64,000 nucleotides of DNA from Lucinisca nassula (GCA_963580285.1 OY757011.1:165135406-165199405), one strand, 5' to 3'. Counted from the first letter of the stretch, positions 11,560 through 23,999 are shown. Notes: generated by a model not told the origin, from the sequence alone. Numbers and translations are program-made.

Positions 11560-11852
11560 CGCCCAACGGAGCTTGTAGAAATAGATGGGCTGCATAGTGC
11601 TTCCATGCAGAGCTGAAACTGACCACACATGAATACTGGTAAACCGCTAACACGGATTAAGCCTGCCCAGGCAAAGTGGTGTAAGTCAGACTGCCCAATG
11701 CATATAAGCCTTTTGGTTTTATTGGGCGACATTGCTTGAGATGTCATGTCATCCCAATGTCGGGTAAAAGTCCCACAAAATTGGAAGCAACATCTCCGAA
11801 ATGACCTATATAGTGTTGACGGGGACGTAAAACCTCAAATCAAACAAACAAA
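11560..11852 (+). mobile_element. Non-tRNA SINE, CAAA-tailed family
   Basis: The head (GCCCAACGGAGCTTG... near 11567) runs to the tail CAAATCAAACAAACAAAAA near 11850. Family marks are GTACTGGTAAACCGCT-like (inverted in other copies), TCGCCCAATG and TCGGGTAAAAGTCCCACAAA. At least eleven copies or pieces occur in this window. No A or B box of a tRNA head can be seen. A TSD is only weakly visible here (AGTATACTCCAC against AGTACTTCCAC). Confidence 0.7.
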
Positions 11853-13077
11853 AAGTACTTCCACTAACCCTCCGTATGCGTTATGGGCTGTGATATTTTT
11901 CCTGTATGTTTTTACAAGCTTGTAATGTGTCGGATGTCACGTCTTTCTTTCACATTGTGATGCTTGTTCTGTGCAGTTGTCATGTTACTCAACCTTTCGA
12001 AGCTATTGAAGGGGCGTAGGGGCATTGGGGTGGGTGTACTGAACACCCCAAAACATGGTACTGGCAATCAGCACAAAACGTGGCATCTGATCATGGTTTT
12101 CACCGTTTTTAGGAAGATCAGATAGTTCCTTAATGAAATGTAAACTAACCCGACACCTAGATTCCTGCTATGTAAACAGGTTCTATCCATATGTGAAAAC
12201 AGGTTATTTGTTAAGTTTCTTGGGCATCTTTTTCATTATCATTTTGCAAAGCTTACTTTCACCGTCTCTCCAAAATCAAGTCTGCTATTTATAGGCGCTG
12301 TCGTCTCGTCCCAGTATAAACATACTGGATGAACAAGGAACAGAACTGTAAAGCATTTGTCAGTTTTCAAACTCTTCAGCAGAGAGACAATCTATGTTAT
12401 TAACGTAAGGCTTGGCATTGCCTGCTGGGCAAACGATTCACATGTAATATCGTCATTATTTTGGTTGAAAAAAATAGAACAAAAATACTTTTAAAATGCC
12501 ATCTGCTAGTCGTCACTAGCAGTGGAAGGGTTAAAACATCATATCCAAATATGAAATAATGAACCTCATTAATCAAAAAGATAATGAATAAAAAAATCAA
12601 GGCTGCAATTGTCAAGTTAATGTAGCAAGTAAAACAATTAATTACATAGACTGAATAACCTTGCATTTGATATTTATGATTTATATACAAGGGCGTTTTA
12701 GACCAACAAAGAGCTTTGATAGCCATTTCATTTTCGATATTATTTGAATGTACTTGTCTTTCTAAACATTTTAAGTGACAATGTCATGTCATAGTCTTTC
12801 AACCTTCTGTTTAAGTTTTGTGAGTTTTACTACTTGTGTTTTAAAATGTCATAGTTTGATTGACAGTTAATTCCGAAGTTGAAGACTCCATGTCTTTGAC
12901 GTATTTCCTTTCTAAACTATCTTATGTCTACGACTGGTTGACATTTATTGTTTGGTATTTCATTAAATTCATGTTTTAATGAGTCAATGTCTCGTTAATT
13001 TCATTCTTGCAAATTATGTTTTCAGAAACACGCATAACATTATTAGTTTCTACATTTTTCCTCGATCCCACCTATCT
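11853..13077. other. Unassigned non-coding stretch
   Basis: About 1.2 kb without a supported gene. A 108-residue minus-strand open frame at 12400-12726 has no recognised features. The last 250 bp (AACCTTCTGTTTAAGTTTTG and so on) faintly resemble the 33-bp minisatellite that follows. Confidence 0.4.
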
Positions 13078-13360
13078 AGTGCTTGTTTCAACCCTTTCAA
13101 CCCTATGGTCTCGACGGTTTTTAACCCTTACAGCCCTGAAAACTCGGTGGCTTTCAACCCTTTCAATCGTGTAATCTCGGTGGCTTTTAACTCTTTCAAC
13201 CCTGTGAAATCGGCGGCTTTTAACCCTTTCAGTCCTTTAAAATCGGTGGCATTCAATCCTTTAAATTATTTTAAACTCTATGGAACCCTGTTAACTCGGT
13301 GGCTTTAACCCTTTCAAGCCTCTATGGCTTTTAACCCTTTCAATCCTGTAAAATGGTAGA
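13078..13360. repeat. 33-bp minisatellite, block 1 (degenerate)
   Basis: Repeats of TTTCAACCCTGT..CTCGGTGGCTTTTAAC type with a 33-bp period, more diverged than block 2 at 14528-15262. The sequence after it (13425-13500, ...TCCACTTCGAAACTCTTAAA) also matches the sequence after block 2 (15275-15345), so block plus flank was duplicated. Confidence 0.8.
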
Positions 13361-13509
13361 ATTACATATGCAAATATTGTTGATCATGATCACCAGATCT
13401 ACAATGTTTGCGATCCTGTTCAAGATCTTCACGAACCTCCCTTTTTACAAGAATGAATGTGTTAAAAATTTAAAGATGTAAGAGTCCACTTCGAAACTCT
13501 TAAACGGAT

Positions 13510-14325
13510 CCATTATGGGATAAGGGGAAGCACCTACAATTGGATCAGTGCCTTACTTACCGATCGTACACAGCAGATACGTCGAAGGGGCAGCTTCTGA
13601 GAGCTTCCAACTCATCTGCGGTGCCTCAAGGAACAGTCCTAGGGCCATTACTATTTCTGTTGTTTATCAACGGCCTGCCAGACCGCGTCCAATCAAGTAC
13701 ACGGCTATTCGTAGATGACTGCATCCTATACAGGTGGATAAATATTCCAGAAGACTGTACCACTGTCCAGAAGGATCTCAACCAGGGGCCAGTTGTTCAA
13801 AACTAACGACGTCGTTAGTTAACGTATCGTTAAAATTTTTATCATTCAATATGGTGAAAATACTAATAGTTTTTGCTGAAAAAATGTGAGCAGCTTTTGC
13901 AAGTGCAAAAGCTGCTCACATTTTGTCAACAAAAATACCAAATTTTAGATCTTGTACTTGTTAGAACAGTTAACAATATGACTACTAACGTGCTCGTTAA
14001 GCTAACGAAGCTTTGAACAACTGGTCCCTGACTGCGGCATGGGAAAAAATGGACATGGCTTTCCATCCAGACAAATGCAGTATGATCAGACTCTCAAGAT
14101 CAAGAAACCCAGTTGCCATGTACTACAACCTGAAAGGCCACGTCTTGGATACAGAAGATTACACAACGTATCTTGGTGTAGAGCTTCCGTCCAACCTTTC
14201 GTGGAACCGTCATGAAGAAGGCAAAGAGCATGTTGGGATTCCTGAGACCAATCCTTAAGGTCAGGAATGAAGATTCTAAGACCTCTGCTTATCACTCAAT
14301 GATCCCATATGGCGTCCTCACACAA
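13510..14325 (+). pseudogene. LINE (jockey/CR1-like) RT fragment split by a MITE
   Basis: The part before the MITE encodes, with a frame change near 13560, STYNWISALLTDR then VPQGTVLGPLLFLLFIN (RT motif 4/5) and FVDDCILYR (the catalytic box, F-V-D-D). After the MITE it continues in frame as LTAAWEKMDMAFHPDKC, then NLKGH...TYLGVELPSNLSW and MLGFLRPILK in a shifted frame. This order is that of a non-LTR retrotransposon palm-thumb region. Endonuclease and C-terminus are missing, and the ends at about 13510 and 14325 are abrupt. Dead fragment. Confidence 0.85.
13796..14027. mobile_element. Fold-back MITE inserted in LINE fragment
   Basis: The ends GGGCCAGTTGTTCAAA and TTTGAACAACTGGTCC are inverted copies (one mismatch). 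A long central hairpin, AATGTGAGCAGCTTTTGC with its complement, lies at about 13883-13924. Flanks are ...CTCAACCAG and CTGACTGCGG. Removing 13796-14027 restores CTCAACCAGCTGACTGCG, coding LNQLTA in the LINE frame, so the insertion seems to carry no TSD, or CAG/CTG belong to the target. Confidence 0.8.
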
Positions 14326-14479
14326 AAAGAAATGGACAAACTTAATTTTCTTTTTAGAGCTATCTTTCATGTCATAAAATTGTTATTTTTGTTTTGCTTC
14401 TGACTTTTCAAGTGTGATGGCAGCGTGTACTTCGTAGATGTAGAAACACTTTTAAGCCATTACAGTCGTGTAATCTCGA

Positions 14480-14520
14480 TGTTTTTTTTTTTTTTTTTTT
14501 TTTTTTGTTGTTGTTTTTTT
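14480..14520. repeat. Poly-T / TTG tract
   Basis: About 25 T followed by TTG repeats and more T, directly upstream of minisatellite block 2. Confidence 0.85.
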
Positions 14521-14527
14521 TTAACTT

Positions 14528-15262
14528 TTTCAGTCCCGTGTCCTCGGTGGCTTTTAACTCTTTCAGTCCTGTGCAAATGGTGGCTTTTAAATCTTTCAGT
14601 CCTGTGACCTCGGTGGCTTTTAAATCATTCAGTCCTGTGACCTCGGTAGCTTTTAAATCTTTCAGTCCATTGACCTCGGTGGCTTTTAAATCTTTCAGTC
14701 CCGTGAACTCGGTGGCTTTAACCCTTTCAGTCCTGTGCACTCGATGGCTTCTAACTCTTTCAGTCCTGTTCAGTCGGTGGCTTTTAAATCTTTCAGTCCT
14801 GCGACTTCGGTGGCTTTTAACTCTTTCAGTCCTGTGCACTCGATGGCTTTGAACTCTTTCAATCCTGTACAGTCGGTGGCTTTTAAATCTTTCAATCCTG
14901 CGACTTCGGTGGCTTTTAAATCTTTCAGTCCTGTGAACTCGGTGGCGTTTAACTCTTTCAGTCCTGTGCAGTCGGTGGCTTTTAAATCTTTTAGTCCTGT
15001 GAACTCGGTGGCTTTTAACTCTTTCAATCCTGTGCACTCAATGGCTTTTAACTGTTTCATTCCTATGCAGTCCTTTTAAATCTTTCAGTCCTGTGAACTC
15101 GGTGGCTTTTAAATCTTTCAGTCCTGTGACCTCGGTGGCTTTTAACTCTTTCAGTCCTGTGACCTCGGTGGCTTTTAAATCTTTCAGTCCTGTGACCTCA
15201 GTGGCTTTTAACTCTTTCCGTCCTGTGAACTCGGTGGCTTTTAATCCTTTCAGCCCAATACA
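14528..15262. repeat. 33-bp minisatellite, block 2
   Basis: About 22 units of TTTCAGTCCTGTGAACTCGG (20 of 33 bases) followed by TGGCTTTTAAATC. Since 33 is divisible by three, the array is open in several frames on both strands (for example 14408-15037 minus and 14735-15079 plus), giving 11-residue peptide repeats such as FSPVTSVAFKS. No start context, flanking exon or splice signal supports translation. Confidence 0.9.
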
Positions 15263-15264
15263 CT

Positions 15265-15823
15265 TTGTTCAAGACTCTTTTTTTCCAGAACGAAAGTGTC
15301 CAAATTTAAAAGATGGGAGAGTTCACTTCGAAACTCTGGAGTTAAAGGATTAACCTTTTAGCGCTAAAGAACAAAAAAATAGTCTCTTCAAAAATACAAC
15401 AAATAATACTAACCTTACAAGCCCAAAATAAGAGAGCTTTTACCTGGACGATTCTATTGGTGACATATTGGTTAATGTGAACTGCATGTGTAAAAAATTC
15501 CACAGCATGTACGAACACGTGACAGATCATATTTAGAAACCCTCACGTTATTCATTAGAAATGCAAATTAAAGAATACAATGGCATTACTCGGTAAGTTG
15601 TATGAAATGTACACTATGCTGCACAGTCTTGAAACTACACTGCACAGGGAAAAATGAAATGCACGGCATGGAAGATACCGTTGTATAAAGACAAATATGT
15701 AATCTTCAATTTTAGAAATATCTTTTCATGTTCTGCCCCAAACCATAAATTGTACGTTCTCATTGGCACCACCTAAGTGAGACGGCATCCAATGAGTACA
15801 TATAATCCAGTCACACAGAGGAT
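15265..15823. other. Unassigned non-coding stretch
   Basis: After the minisatellite flank (to about 15350), ordinary AT-rich sequence with no recognised feature. Confidence 0.4.
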
Positions 15824-15827
15824 ATAT

Positions 15828-15993
15828 GGGCCCCGTCAAGCGATTTTGGTACTTATCGCCTATGCGAGCAGTGAATCAAGAGGAACCTTCAGACAGAAAG
15901 CCATATCCCTGGCCCTTCTGAATGGCTGGGCATGCGCAGTTGAAATTTGTCATGACGGAATGCTCGAAGACCCAAATTCGCTTGGCGGGGCTC
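15828..15993. mobile_element. GC-ended MITE (GGGCCCCGTCAAGCG)
   Basis: 166 bp with inverted ends GGGCCCCGTCAAGCG and CGCTTGGCGGGGCTC, flanked by ATAT on both sides (15824-15827 and 15994-15997), a likely 4-bp TSD. A second copy at 32949-33184 is flanked by AATT. The open frame over it is not a gene, as the same sequence is frame-broken in the other copy. Confidence 0.75.
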
Positions 15994-16007
15994 ATATAAG
16001 AGATGAC

Positions 16008-16288
16008 CATTGCGATAACTCGCCCGTACGACATAGTGCATTTTTCACATCTCCAAAATGGCTACTTTTCTGAAGAAAATCCTTGATATTTTTCTTATAA
16101 ATGCTCAAAACATAGGATGTGGGTGCTCGTTAGAACCGCCTCATTGAGGCGGTTCTAACGAGTACCCACAACCTATGTCTTGGGGCAGAAATAAGAAAAA
16201 AATGATGAATATCCCCGTAAAACCCCAGTTTTCTCTATATAAAGTGGGATTTAGGGGGTCTTCATTTCACGGACTTGTTCACGCGATG
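16008..16288. mobile_element. MITE B with hairpin core
   Basis: Ends CATTGCGATAACTCGCCCGT and TTGTTCACGCGATG are imperfect inverted repeats of the CATTACG class. The core is GTGGGTGCTCGTTAGAACCG, loop TCATTGA, then the complementary arm ending GAGTACCCACAACC. Beyond the core come TATTTTTCTTA arms and a right part with CCCCAGTTTTCTC and AAAGTGGG, itself a small inverted repeat. Confidence 0.85.
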
Positions 16289-16323
16289 TGAACTTTTCAT
16301 CTGAAATCAACTTTGGTATGGTC

Positions 16324-16640
16324 AAGGAAAACTTGGCAAACTCCATTGTTTTATGTTCTTCCAAAGGATAACCCTTTTTATAGAACATATTTAAGGTCAG
16401 GCGGCCGTAAAAGTCTCCATATCCTTCAGGATAGTGCAGACTCTATGTTCTAGTCCTTTGGCAACATTGATTCCATTGTGGAAATTTCGAAAATATTTGA
16501 GGGTAACTAATTGGTCGAAAATAGCTAGTCTGGTCCAGAAAAATCTTGCACACTACATTTTTTAAGTTCTGCGGTGTATGCATTGCTGCCAAAGGATAAC
16601 CCTTTTATAAAATATATTTCATAAGACGAGAAAAAGTTCT
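16324..16640. repeat. TCTATAAAAGGG-family repeat
   Basis: Inverted relative to 6161: CCAAAGGATAACCCTTTTTAT near 16360 and again near 16590, with GATTCCATTGTGG and CTAGTCTGGTCC between. A diverged single unit with flank. Confidence 0.6.
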
Positions 16641-16910
16641 TTCCATTATACACAGGTGTGTTCTCCTACCGACAACAAAGCGCCATGCAGGGAGGACATT
16701 AGACTTAACGAGGCGGTTATAATTGCTACTGTCCACAGAAATAAGAAAGAAATCACAAAGTGTCATAGCAGTTTAGTTAGCTTTATCGTTGTACCATACC
16801 GAGATAGCATCACGCAGCCCAATTTATTACCCAAAGCCCCGATTGGCAGGGACCCAACTCGGACATTCCTATTAGCCTGTCAAAAACTTTCTTTTTTTTA
16901 TTTTCGCCTT

Positions 16911-17040
16911 TATGGCCGTGACATGATTATTTCAGTAATCTGTCATTGCAGAACCTGGTATCGCACATGTTCCAAGGTAATGGCCAAATATGACCGACTC
17001 AGTATGAGATGATAGATAGTGACCAGAGTGAGGCTCAACC
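16911..17040. mobile_element. SINE-body relic, weak
   Basis: TTTATGGCCGTGACATGATT, GCAGAACCTGGTATCGCACATG and GACCAGAGTGAGGCTCAACC line up with the relic at 5825-5995 in the same order. Strongly decayed. Confidence 0.4.
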
Positions 17041-17112
17041 CAAAGTTGGATGAGACTGGTGTTATACTATGAGAATCAGAATTGATACTGGTGACACTTC
17101 AAATGACAATTT

Positions 17113-17392
17113 TGCTTGATTTGAGGTTTAATATCCCCGTCAACACTTTATAGGTTATTTTGGAGACGTTGGTCAAAATTTTATGGGACTTTTACCCGAC
17201 ACTGAGATGAAATGACATCACAAGCCCTGCCGCCCAATTAAACTAACAGGGTTTATATGCACGGACGGTCCGACTCGCACCGCTTTGCCTGGGCAGGCTT
17301 AGATCCTCTAAGCAGTTTACCAGTACTCGTCTGCGGTCGGTTTCAGCTCTGCAAGGAAGCACCATGCAGCCCAAGCCCCGATGGCGGGGGCT
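17113..17392 (-). mobile_element. CAAA-tailed SINE
   Basis: Tail-first copy: TTTTGCTTGATTTGAGGTTT to CCCCGATGGCGGGGG. Flanks TCAAATGACAAT (17101-17112) and TCAAATGACATT (17394-17405) read as a 12-bp TSD with one mismatch, so the copy was placed by retroposition. Confidence 0.75.
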
Positions 17393-17405
17393 GTCAAATG
17401 ACATT

Positions 17406-17950
17406 CATTCCATCAGAAGGCGGATATTCTATTCATGACAAAATAGATTATGTCCATCCAGGAGCAAACACATCTGATATAACAAGAACAATTCTTGCCA
17501 AAATCCAACAAAGGGCAAATCTAAAGAATTAACTGCCAAGGAGCAAATCCTGAGAAAAGAATTGGCTCCCACATCTGTATTGTACTGAGTCGGTCACATT
17601 TGGCCTTACCCATTACCTCCCCATGTTTTTCCCTTCAAAATTTCAGAAAAAAATATGACGAGCAGGAAAAATACCTCTCAATTTATTGTAAAGAGGGCAG
17701 ACCATTTTATGGGCCTCATTCTCTCAACTAGTAGGTCTCCCTCGTCCTCCATCCCACCCTCCCATAAGAAAAACGTAATGTGGGATTGGAAGTTAATTTT
17801 TAAATTATTTCCACGACAGATATGTGAAACGATACTTTTCTTATCTTTATGACTAAACAGTGAAATGATCCAACCGATTTTTTTCGACATGTTCATTGAC
17901 TGAGTTTTATTATTTTTCTCGCGAATTTAGTTACTTACCATACAGTGTTG
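17406..17950. other. Unassigned non-coding stretch
   Basis: No recognised repeat. If the candidate exon at 17951-18153 is real, this is its downstream intron (minus strand); I could not find a convincing next exon here. Confidence 0.35.
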
Positions 17951-18153
17951 CCGAGCCTATTGCTCAGCCCGCCTCCCGGGTCCGTCTCGCTGGATACGTC
18001 TGATTCCGAGCTGAATCTTCAGAGTATATGGGCACATATTCTCTTCTTGGTTCAAACTGATACGGTTGGATCGGCCAGATTGTTCCTGCTGATGCCGAGG
18101 CACCGTCATTCTCCTCGAACTCTCTAAGATTTGCGCTGTCCATCATAGTGACA
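17951..18153 (-). CDS. Candidate first coding exon, P2RX7-intracellular-domain-like protein; frame break
   Basis: The minus strand has MMDSANLREFEENDG, then WPIQPYQFEPRREYV and YSEDS. After that the open frame ends at a TGA. A one-base loss (or two-base gain) near 18018 would move it into SESDVSSETDPGGG and SNRLGNTVW, which runs straight into a strong donor, TG|GTAAGT (donor at about 17946-17951). The PYQFEP motif, an acidic Ser/Glu/Asp run and RL-N-x-x-W just before a splice site match my recollection of the N-terminal exon of P2X7-C-terminus-like zinc-binding proteins, an expanded family in molluscs and cnidarians; the zinc-binding CxCGxC would be in the next exon, which I do not see. It may be a pseudogene, a sequencing error or coincidence. 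The start is chosen at the first Met of the pair. Confidence 0.3.
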
Positions 18154-18239
18154 CCACAAATGGCGTTGCGGGCAAGTGCGCATGCGTGGAAATCTGAATT
18201 TGGACTGGTGCGAAAGAACGGTAAATCACGCATCTCGCG

Positions 18240-18870
18240 ACTTTTTGTATTTCTTTATTTTTAATATTGCTGCTTGACATGGTTGTCAAATTACCGTTTC
18301 CTTAAGGACACTAAAAACAAAAAGTGAAGGTGGTATAGATCTATATGACTGCTGTTTGATTGATTCATTCTATATTTAATCAACCATTAGTTATTGCTAA
18401 CAGCAAAAGAATAATATATATAATATATATTTCCGTGCCACACAAGGAAGATTTTAGCACCTTTCAGTTAATATTGCCTGCGATAAAGTTTGAGCGAACT
18501 TAAAACGCCATAAAATGCAATCGTAAAAAACAACCATGTTTAAACCTTTTAAGGTGCTCAGCAATAAAAACATAAAATAGATCATACTTATAATGTAATA
18601 ACTGACAAGTATCAGTTAGACTGGCGCCTTTTAGATACATATTCATGTATTTTTACCTCCATACTTTTGGCTATTCTGACATACACCACCGTTGTAAACA
18701 TCTCCCTTGGTTAGCTCAGTCCATGTAGGAAATAATTCAGTTAACTTTAAAATGCACCAAAGGGGCTTTATTGTTGTGCGAAATGCGCATGTGCTGCCGT
18801 TACGATAACACATCCGGGGTTTCTCATCTCTAGAGTTAGTAATTTCAGGTCATTACAAAAACATGCCTAT
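18240..18870. other. Unassigned non-coding stretch
   Basis: AT-rich, with a short TATA-rich patch at 18413-18430; no recognised gene or repeat. Confidence 0.4.
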
Positions 18871-19131
18871 CATTACGATAACACACCCGTGTGATCAAAA
18901 AAGGTAATTTTTCTGATGAAAATTTGTGCTATTTTTCGTATTTATACTCCAAACACTGGTTTTGGATGCTCGTTAGAACCGCCTCATTCAGGCGGTTCTA
19001 ACGAGTACCCACAACGTATGTCTTGGAGCAGAAATAAGGAAAATAATGTTTTCCCCCGTAAACCCCAGTTTTCTCTATAAAAGTGGGGTTTAGGGGGGTG
19101 GTCTTTATTTCACGGACTTGTTCACGTGATG
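18871..19131. mobile_element. MITE B with hairpin core
   Basis: CATTACGATAACACACCCGT end, hairpin core at about 18965-19015 (GCTCGTTAGAACCGCCTC, complementary arm to CGAGTACCCAC), right end CACGGACTTGTTCACGTGATG. Very like 63463-63741. Confidence 0.85.
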
Positions 19132-19139
19132 TACAAATG

Positions 19140-19307
19140 CAGAGTTAACCCTACCGCCGGAAAGATGAAAAATTGTGACATTTTTCTTATTTCGGCTCAA
19201 AATATAGATTGCGGTTCAAACGAGTACCCACAATCGATATTTTAGAGCAGAAATAAGAAAAATAAGGTTTATCCCTGTAATTTCCAGTTGTTTATATATA
19301 TATATAT

Positions 19308-19402
<95 letters not shown>

Positions 19403-19447
19403 TGGGGCTCAAGGGAGTCATAATTATATAGACGTGTTTTCGTGACG
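19140..19447. mobile_element. MITE A relic with expanded TA array
   Basis: Left end worn. The core is shortened to GCGGTTCAAACGAGTACCCA. In place of the usual ...CTATATAAAAGTGGGG there is a (TA)n array (about 19294-19397, with two extra T), then AAAGTGGGGCTCAAGGG and the right end AGACGTGTTTTCGTGACG. The TA tract is the left limit of the 2,092-bp duplication. Confidence 0.7.
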
Positions 19448-19463
19448 TGGAAGTGTTTGATAG

Positions 19464-19605
19464 TCATGTTTCTTATTTCTAGTCCAAGCATACAATATGG
19501 GAACTCGATAGAACCGCCTCGCTGAGGCAGTTTTAATGAGCACCCACAATCCATGTTTTTGTAGAAAGAAAAATATTAAATATTTTCAACAGGAAATTGA
19601 TTGTT
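19464..19605. mobile_element. Hairpin-core repeat (short form)
   Basis: TTTCTTATTTCTAGTCCAAG arm, core GGGAACTCGATAGAACCGCC with loop TCGCTGA and the arm AGGCAGTTTTAATGAGCACC, then AAAGAAAAATATTAAATATT. Same core class as MITEs A and B with a different outer part. Second copy at 21556-21697. Confidence 0.6.
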
Positions 19606-20245
19606 GCTTATGTAGATCAAATGACTGCAACAGTCGATATAAAGGAAAACTAAGATAAAAAAACGTATTTAAATCCCTATAGAAAAAAATATAATAATAA
19701 CTTAACCGCCCAGGAGTTCGGGGAGCATTTAATTATATAAAAGATTAATTACTCCATCAATCTTCAACAAAAATATGATTCAAGATTATGAAAGATGAAA
19801 GACTCGCACATAATCAAAACTATATTATAGACGGTGGGTTGGACGCATGTTTCAAGTTTCTATACTACTTACGAAGTGGAGGCATTAATATTTATTGCCT
19901 ATCATAATCACCAAAACCTCCATCCATCAAACGTATCCAAGATTATCTTTTTAAACATGACGTTTAATTTCTAAAAAGTATCGTGAAATGCTACAAAACA
20001 GATATATAAAGTGATGTATGGGGAGATTAAAGAGATAAAATGTGAAATAGCTTTTTTTTCTTCGTGATTAATTTTTATTTCGGTACTTCAATTTATGTGT
20101 GGGATTCTTTGGTGAAATTAATAAGCATATTCCTGCTCGGTTGGTTCACCATTTCACCTGTGGCAGCTTATTTTCTGAAGTGGACTCTTCCAGTGTTGAA
20201 TCTGGCCACGCCCATTCTTGTAAACAGGGGTGGAACCTCTGATGG

Positions 20246-20545
20246 ATTTGTTTGTTTGGTTTGAGGTTGAACGCCCCCGTTAACACCATTTACGTCATTT
20301 TGGATACCTTTTTTTGTGTAGGGCTTTTTACCGACCTTGAGATGGAATAACGTCTCAAGCTCTGCCGCCCAATGAAACTAATAGGGTTTATATGTGTGGA
20401 CGGTCCGACTGGCACCACTTTGCCTGCGTAGGCTTACACCCTCCAAGTGGTTTACCAGTACTCATGTGCGGTCAGTTTCAGCTCTGCGCGGATGCATCAT
20501 GCAGCCCAATCGGTTTATTCAAGCCCCGATGAGCGGGGACCGTCT
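20246..20545 (-). mobile_element. CAAA-tailed SINE (in duplication copy 1)
   Basis: TTTGTTTGTTTGGTTTGAGG (tail, inverted) through to CAAGCCCCGATGAGCGGGG (head). Diverged relative to other copies. Identical copy at 22338-22637. Confidence 0.7.
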
Positions 20546-20649
20546 CTTGTTTATTTAGAATGTATTTTGTTTGATATACATGTACATTGTATATATGTGG
20601 TCCTGATATCGGCATCAGACACCTTGGTTGCACCTGATTGTGCACTTAA

Positions 20650-20818
20650 CTCTTACCCTGCTGTTCACGACAACCACTATCTTTGCAAACATTGCAGATC
20701 CAGCTACACTATTTGGCGTTCAGTTTATGGATTTGTAGGAATAAATTACGTCACGTTATCTGATTGGTTCAAAATCTGAAATGGGTGTGGCTAAAGTGAA
20801 TATTCAGCAGGATAAGGG
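20650..20818. mobile_element. TTAA-flanked MITE
   Basis: Terminal repeats CTCTTACCCTGCTG and CAGCAGGATAAGGG are inverted (one mismatch) and lie directly inside TTAA on both sides (20646-20649, 20819-20822). The middle has GCAGATCCAGCTACACTATTT and AATCAGATAACGTGACG-type sequence (inverted), shared with 32403-32614, 52512-52890 and 55680-55855. The TTAA target suggests a piggyBac-like source. A copy lies at 22742-22910 in the duplication. Confidence 0.75.
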
Positions 20819-20844
20819 TTAACAGAATAAGAAGGATTTTCTTG

Positions 20845-21340
20845 GGTTTGTTAAAGCTCACCAGACCGAAGGTGATAGTCAGCTTTTGTGACCGTGCTAT
20901 GTCCGGCGTCGTCGTCCGTTGTACGTAGTAGGTCGTGCGTGCGTACGCGTTTCTTTTGAACACTCTAGAGGCAACAGTTTTGTCCAATCATCATCAAACT
21001 TGCTCCGAATCATTATCACGACAATATCTCAGAAAAGATCGAATATGGTTCATGTCGGTCAGCAAGTAGGCCAGAAGGTATAATCTTAGAAAAACCTTGT
21101 GAATACTCTAGAGGCCACAGTTTTGGTCCAATCATCATCAAACTTGTTTCGAATTATCTAGGACAAGATCGAATATGGTTCATGTCGGGTCAGCAAATAG
21201 GTCAGAAGGTAAAATCTTTGAAAAACCTTGTGAACACTCTAGAGACCACAGTTTTGGTCCAATCTTCCTCAGACCTGCTCAGAATGATCACGATGACAAT
21301 ATCTAGGTCATTAAAGGCATTTTTCTAAGACAGCAGGACA
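20845..21340. repeat. Minisatellite-type element fragment
   Basis: Opens with the small hairpin TCACCAGACCGAAGGTGA, then GTCCGGCGTCGTCGTCCGTTG and three ~120-bp diverged units marked AACACTCTAGAGGCAACAGT, GAATACTCTAGAGGCCACAG and GAACACTCTAGAGACCACAG. Repeated at 22937-23432. Resembles minisatellite element 2 at its start (AGCTCACC), but I see no matching far end. Confidence 0.6.
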
Positions 21341-21357
21341 CCGTGTGTTCATAATTG

Positions 21358-23449
<2,092 letters not shown>

Positions 23450-23733
23450 TTTTATTGCCCCCTGTGATATACTGTCTATAGCAGATCAAAGGCGGCCTTT
23501 AATATGGTGATTAGTAGCTCCTGTGGAATCCACTGACTGAGGCACTAAAGAGGAAAATCAATAAGGTACACTGTAATTAACAGTTAGTCAATTATTGATT
23601 TTCCCCAAGAAGGCCCATTACCTGTTGCAGACAGAGGACTTCTCTTTAGTCCACAATAATCAAGAATAAATGCCTTTAAGGGGTATTTTGTAAATAGAAC
23701 GGTAACTTTTTGTTTCCGCAAAAGGTATAGACC

Positions 23734-23996
23734 CACTACGAAACCACACATATATAATTTTGACCCCCTTGAACCCCACTCTTATATTGTAAAACTTGGG
23801 TTTATAGGAGTAAACCATATTTTTCTTATTTCTGCTCAAAAACATAGATTGTGGGTACTCGTTAGAACCGCTTAACGAGTATCACCAATCTATGTTTTGA
23901 GCAGAAATAAGAAAACCATCGCAATTTTTCATCTGAAAAGTTTCATTTTTCGGTGGTGAAATTTACAGTGCATTTGTATAGGCGTGTTTCGTAATG
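23734..23996. mobile_element. MITE A
   Basis: CACTACGAAACCACACATAT end, CCCTTGAACCCCACTCTTAT, a shortened core with GGGTACTCGTTAGAACCGC and AACGAGTATCACC, arm GAGCAGAAATAAGAAAA, right end GGCGTGTTTCGTAATG. Confidence 0.85.
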
Positions 23997-23999
23997 ATA

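Larger units (their letters stand above)
19299..21357. repeat. Tandem segmental duplication, copy 1 (period 2,092 bp)
   Basis: Everything from the TA array to GTGTTCATAATT near 21357 recurs 2,092 bp later with almost no change. The only substitution I noticed is A/G near 20629 and 22721 (GCATCAGACACC against GCATCAGGCACC). It contains a MITE tail, an unassigned ~650 bp (19600-20245), a SINE, a TTAA-MITE and a minisatellite-type fragment. Confidence 0.9.

Noticed and set aside
14408..15037. 209-residue minus-strand frame as a real protein
   Set aside because: Product of a stop-free 33-bp minisatellite; competing frames are open on both strands.
15777..16073. 98-residue frame containing LNGWACAVEICHDG
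   Set aside because: It spans two MITEs; the same words occur in the MITE copy at 33070-33180 with a changed frame.
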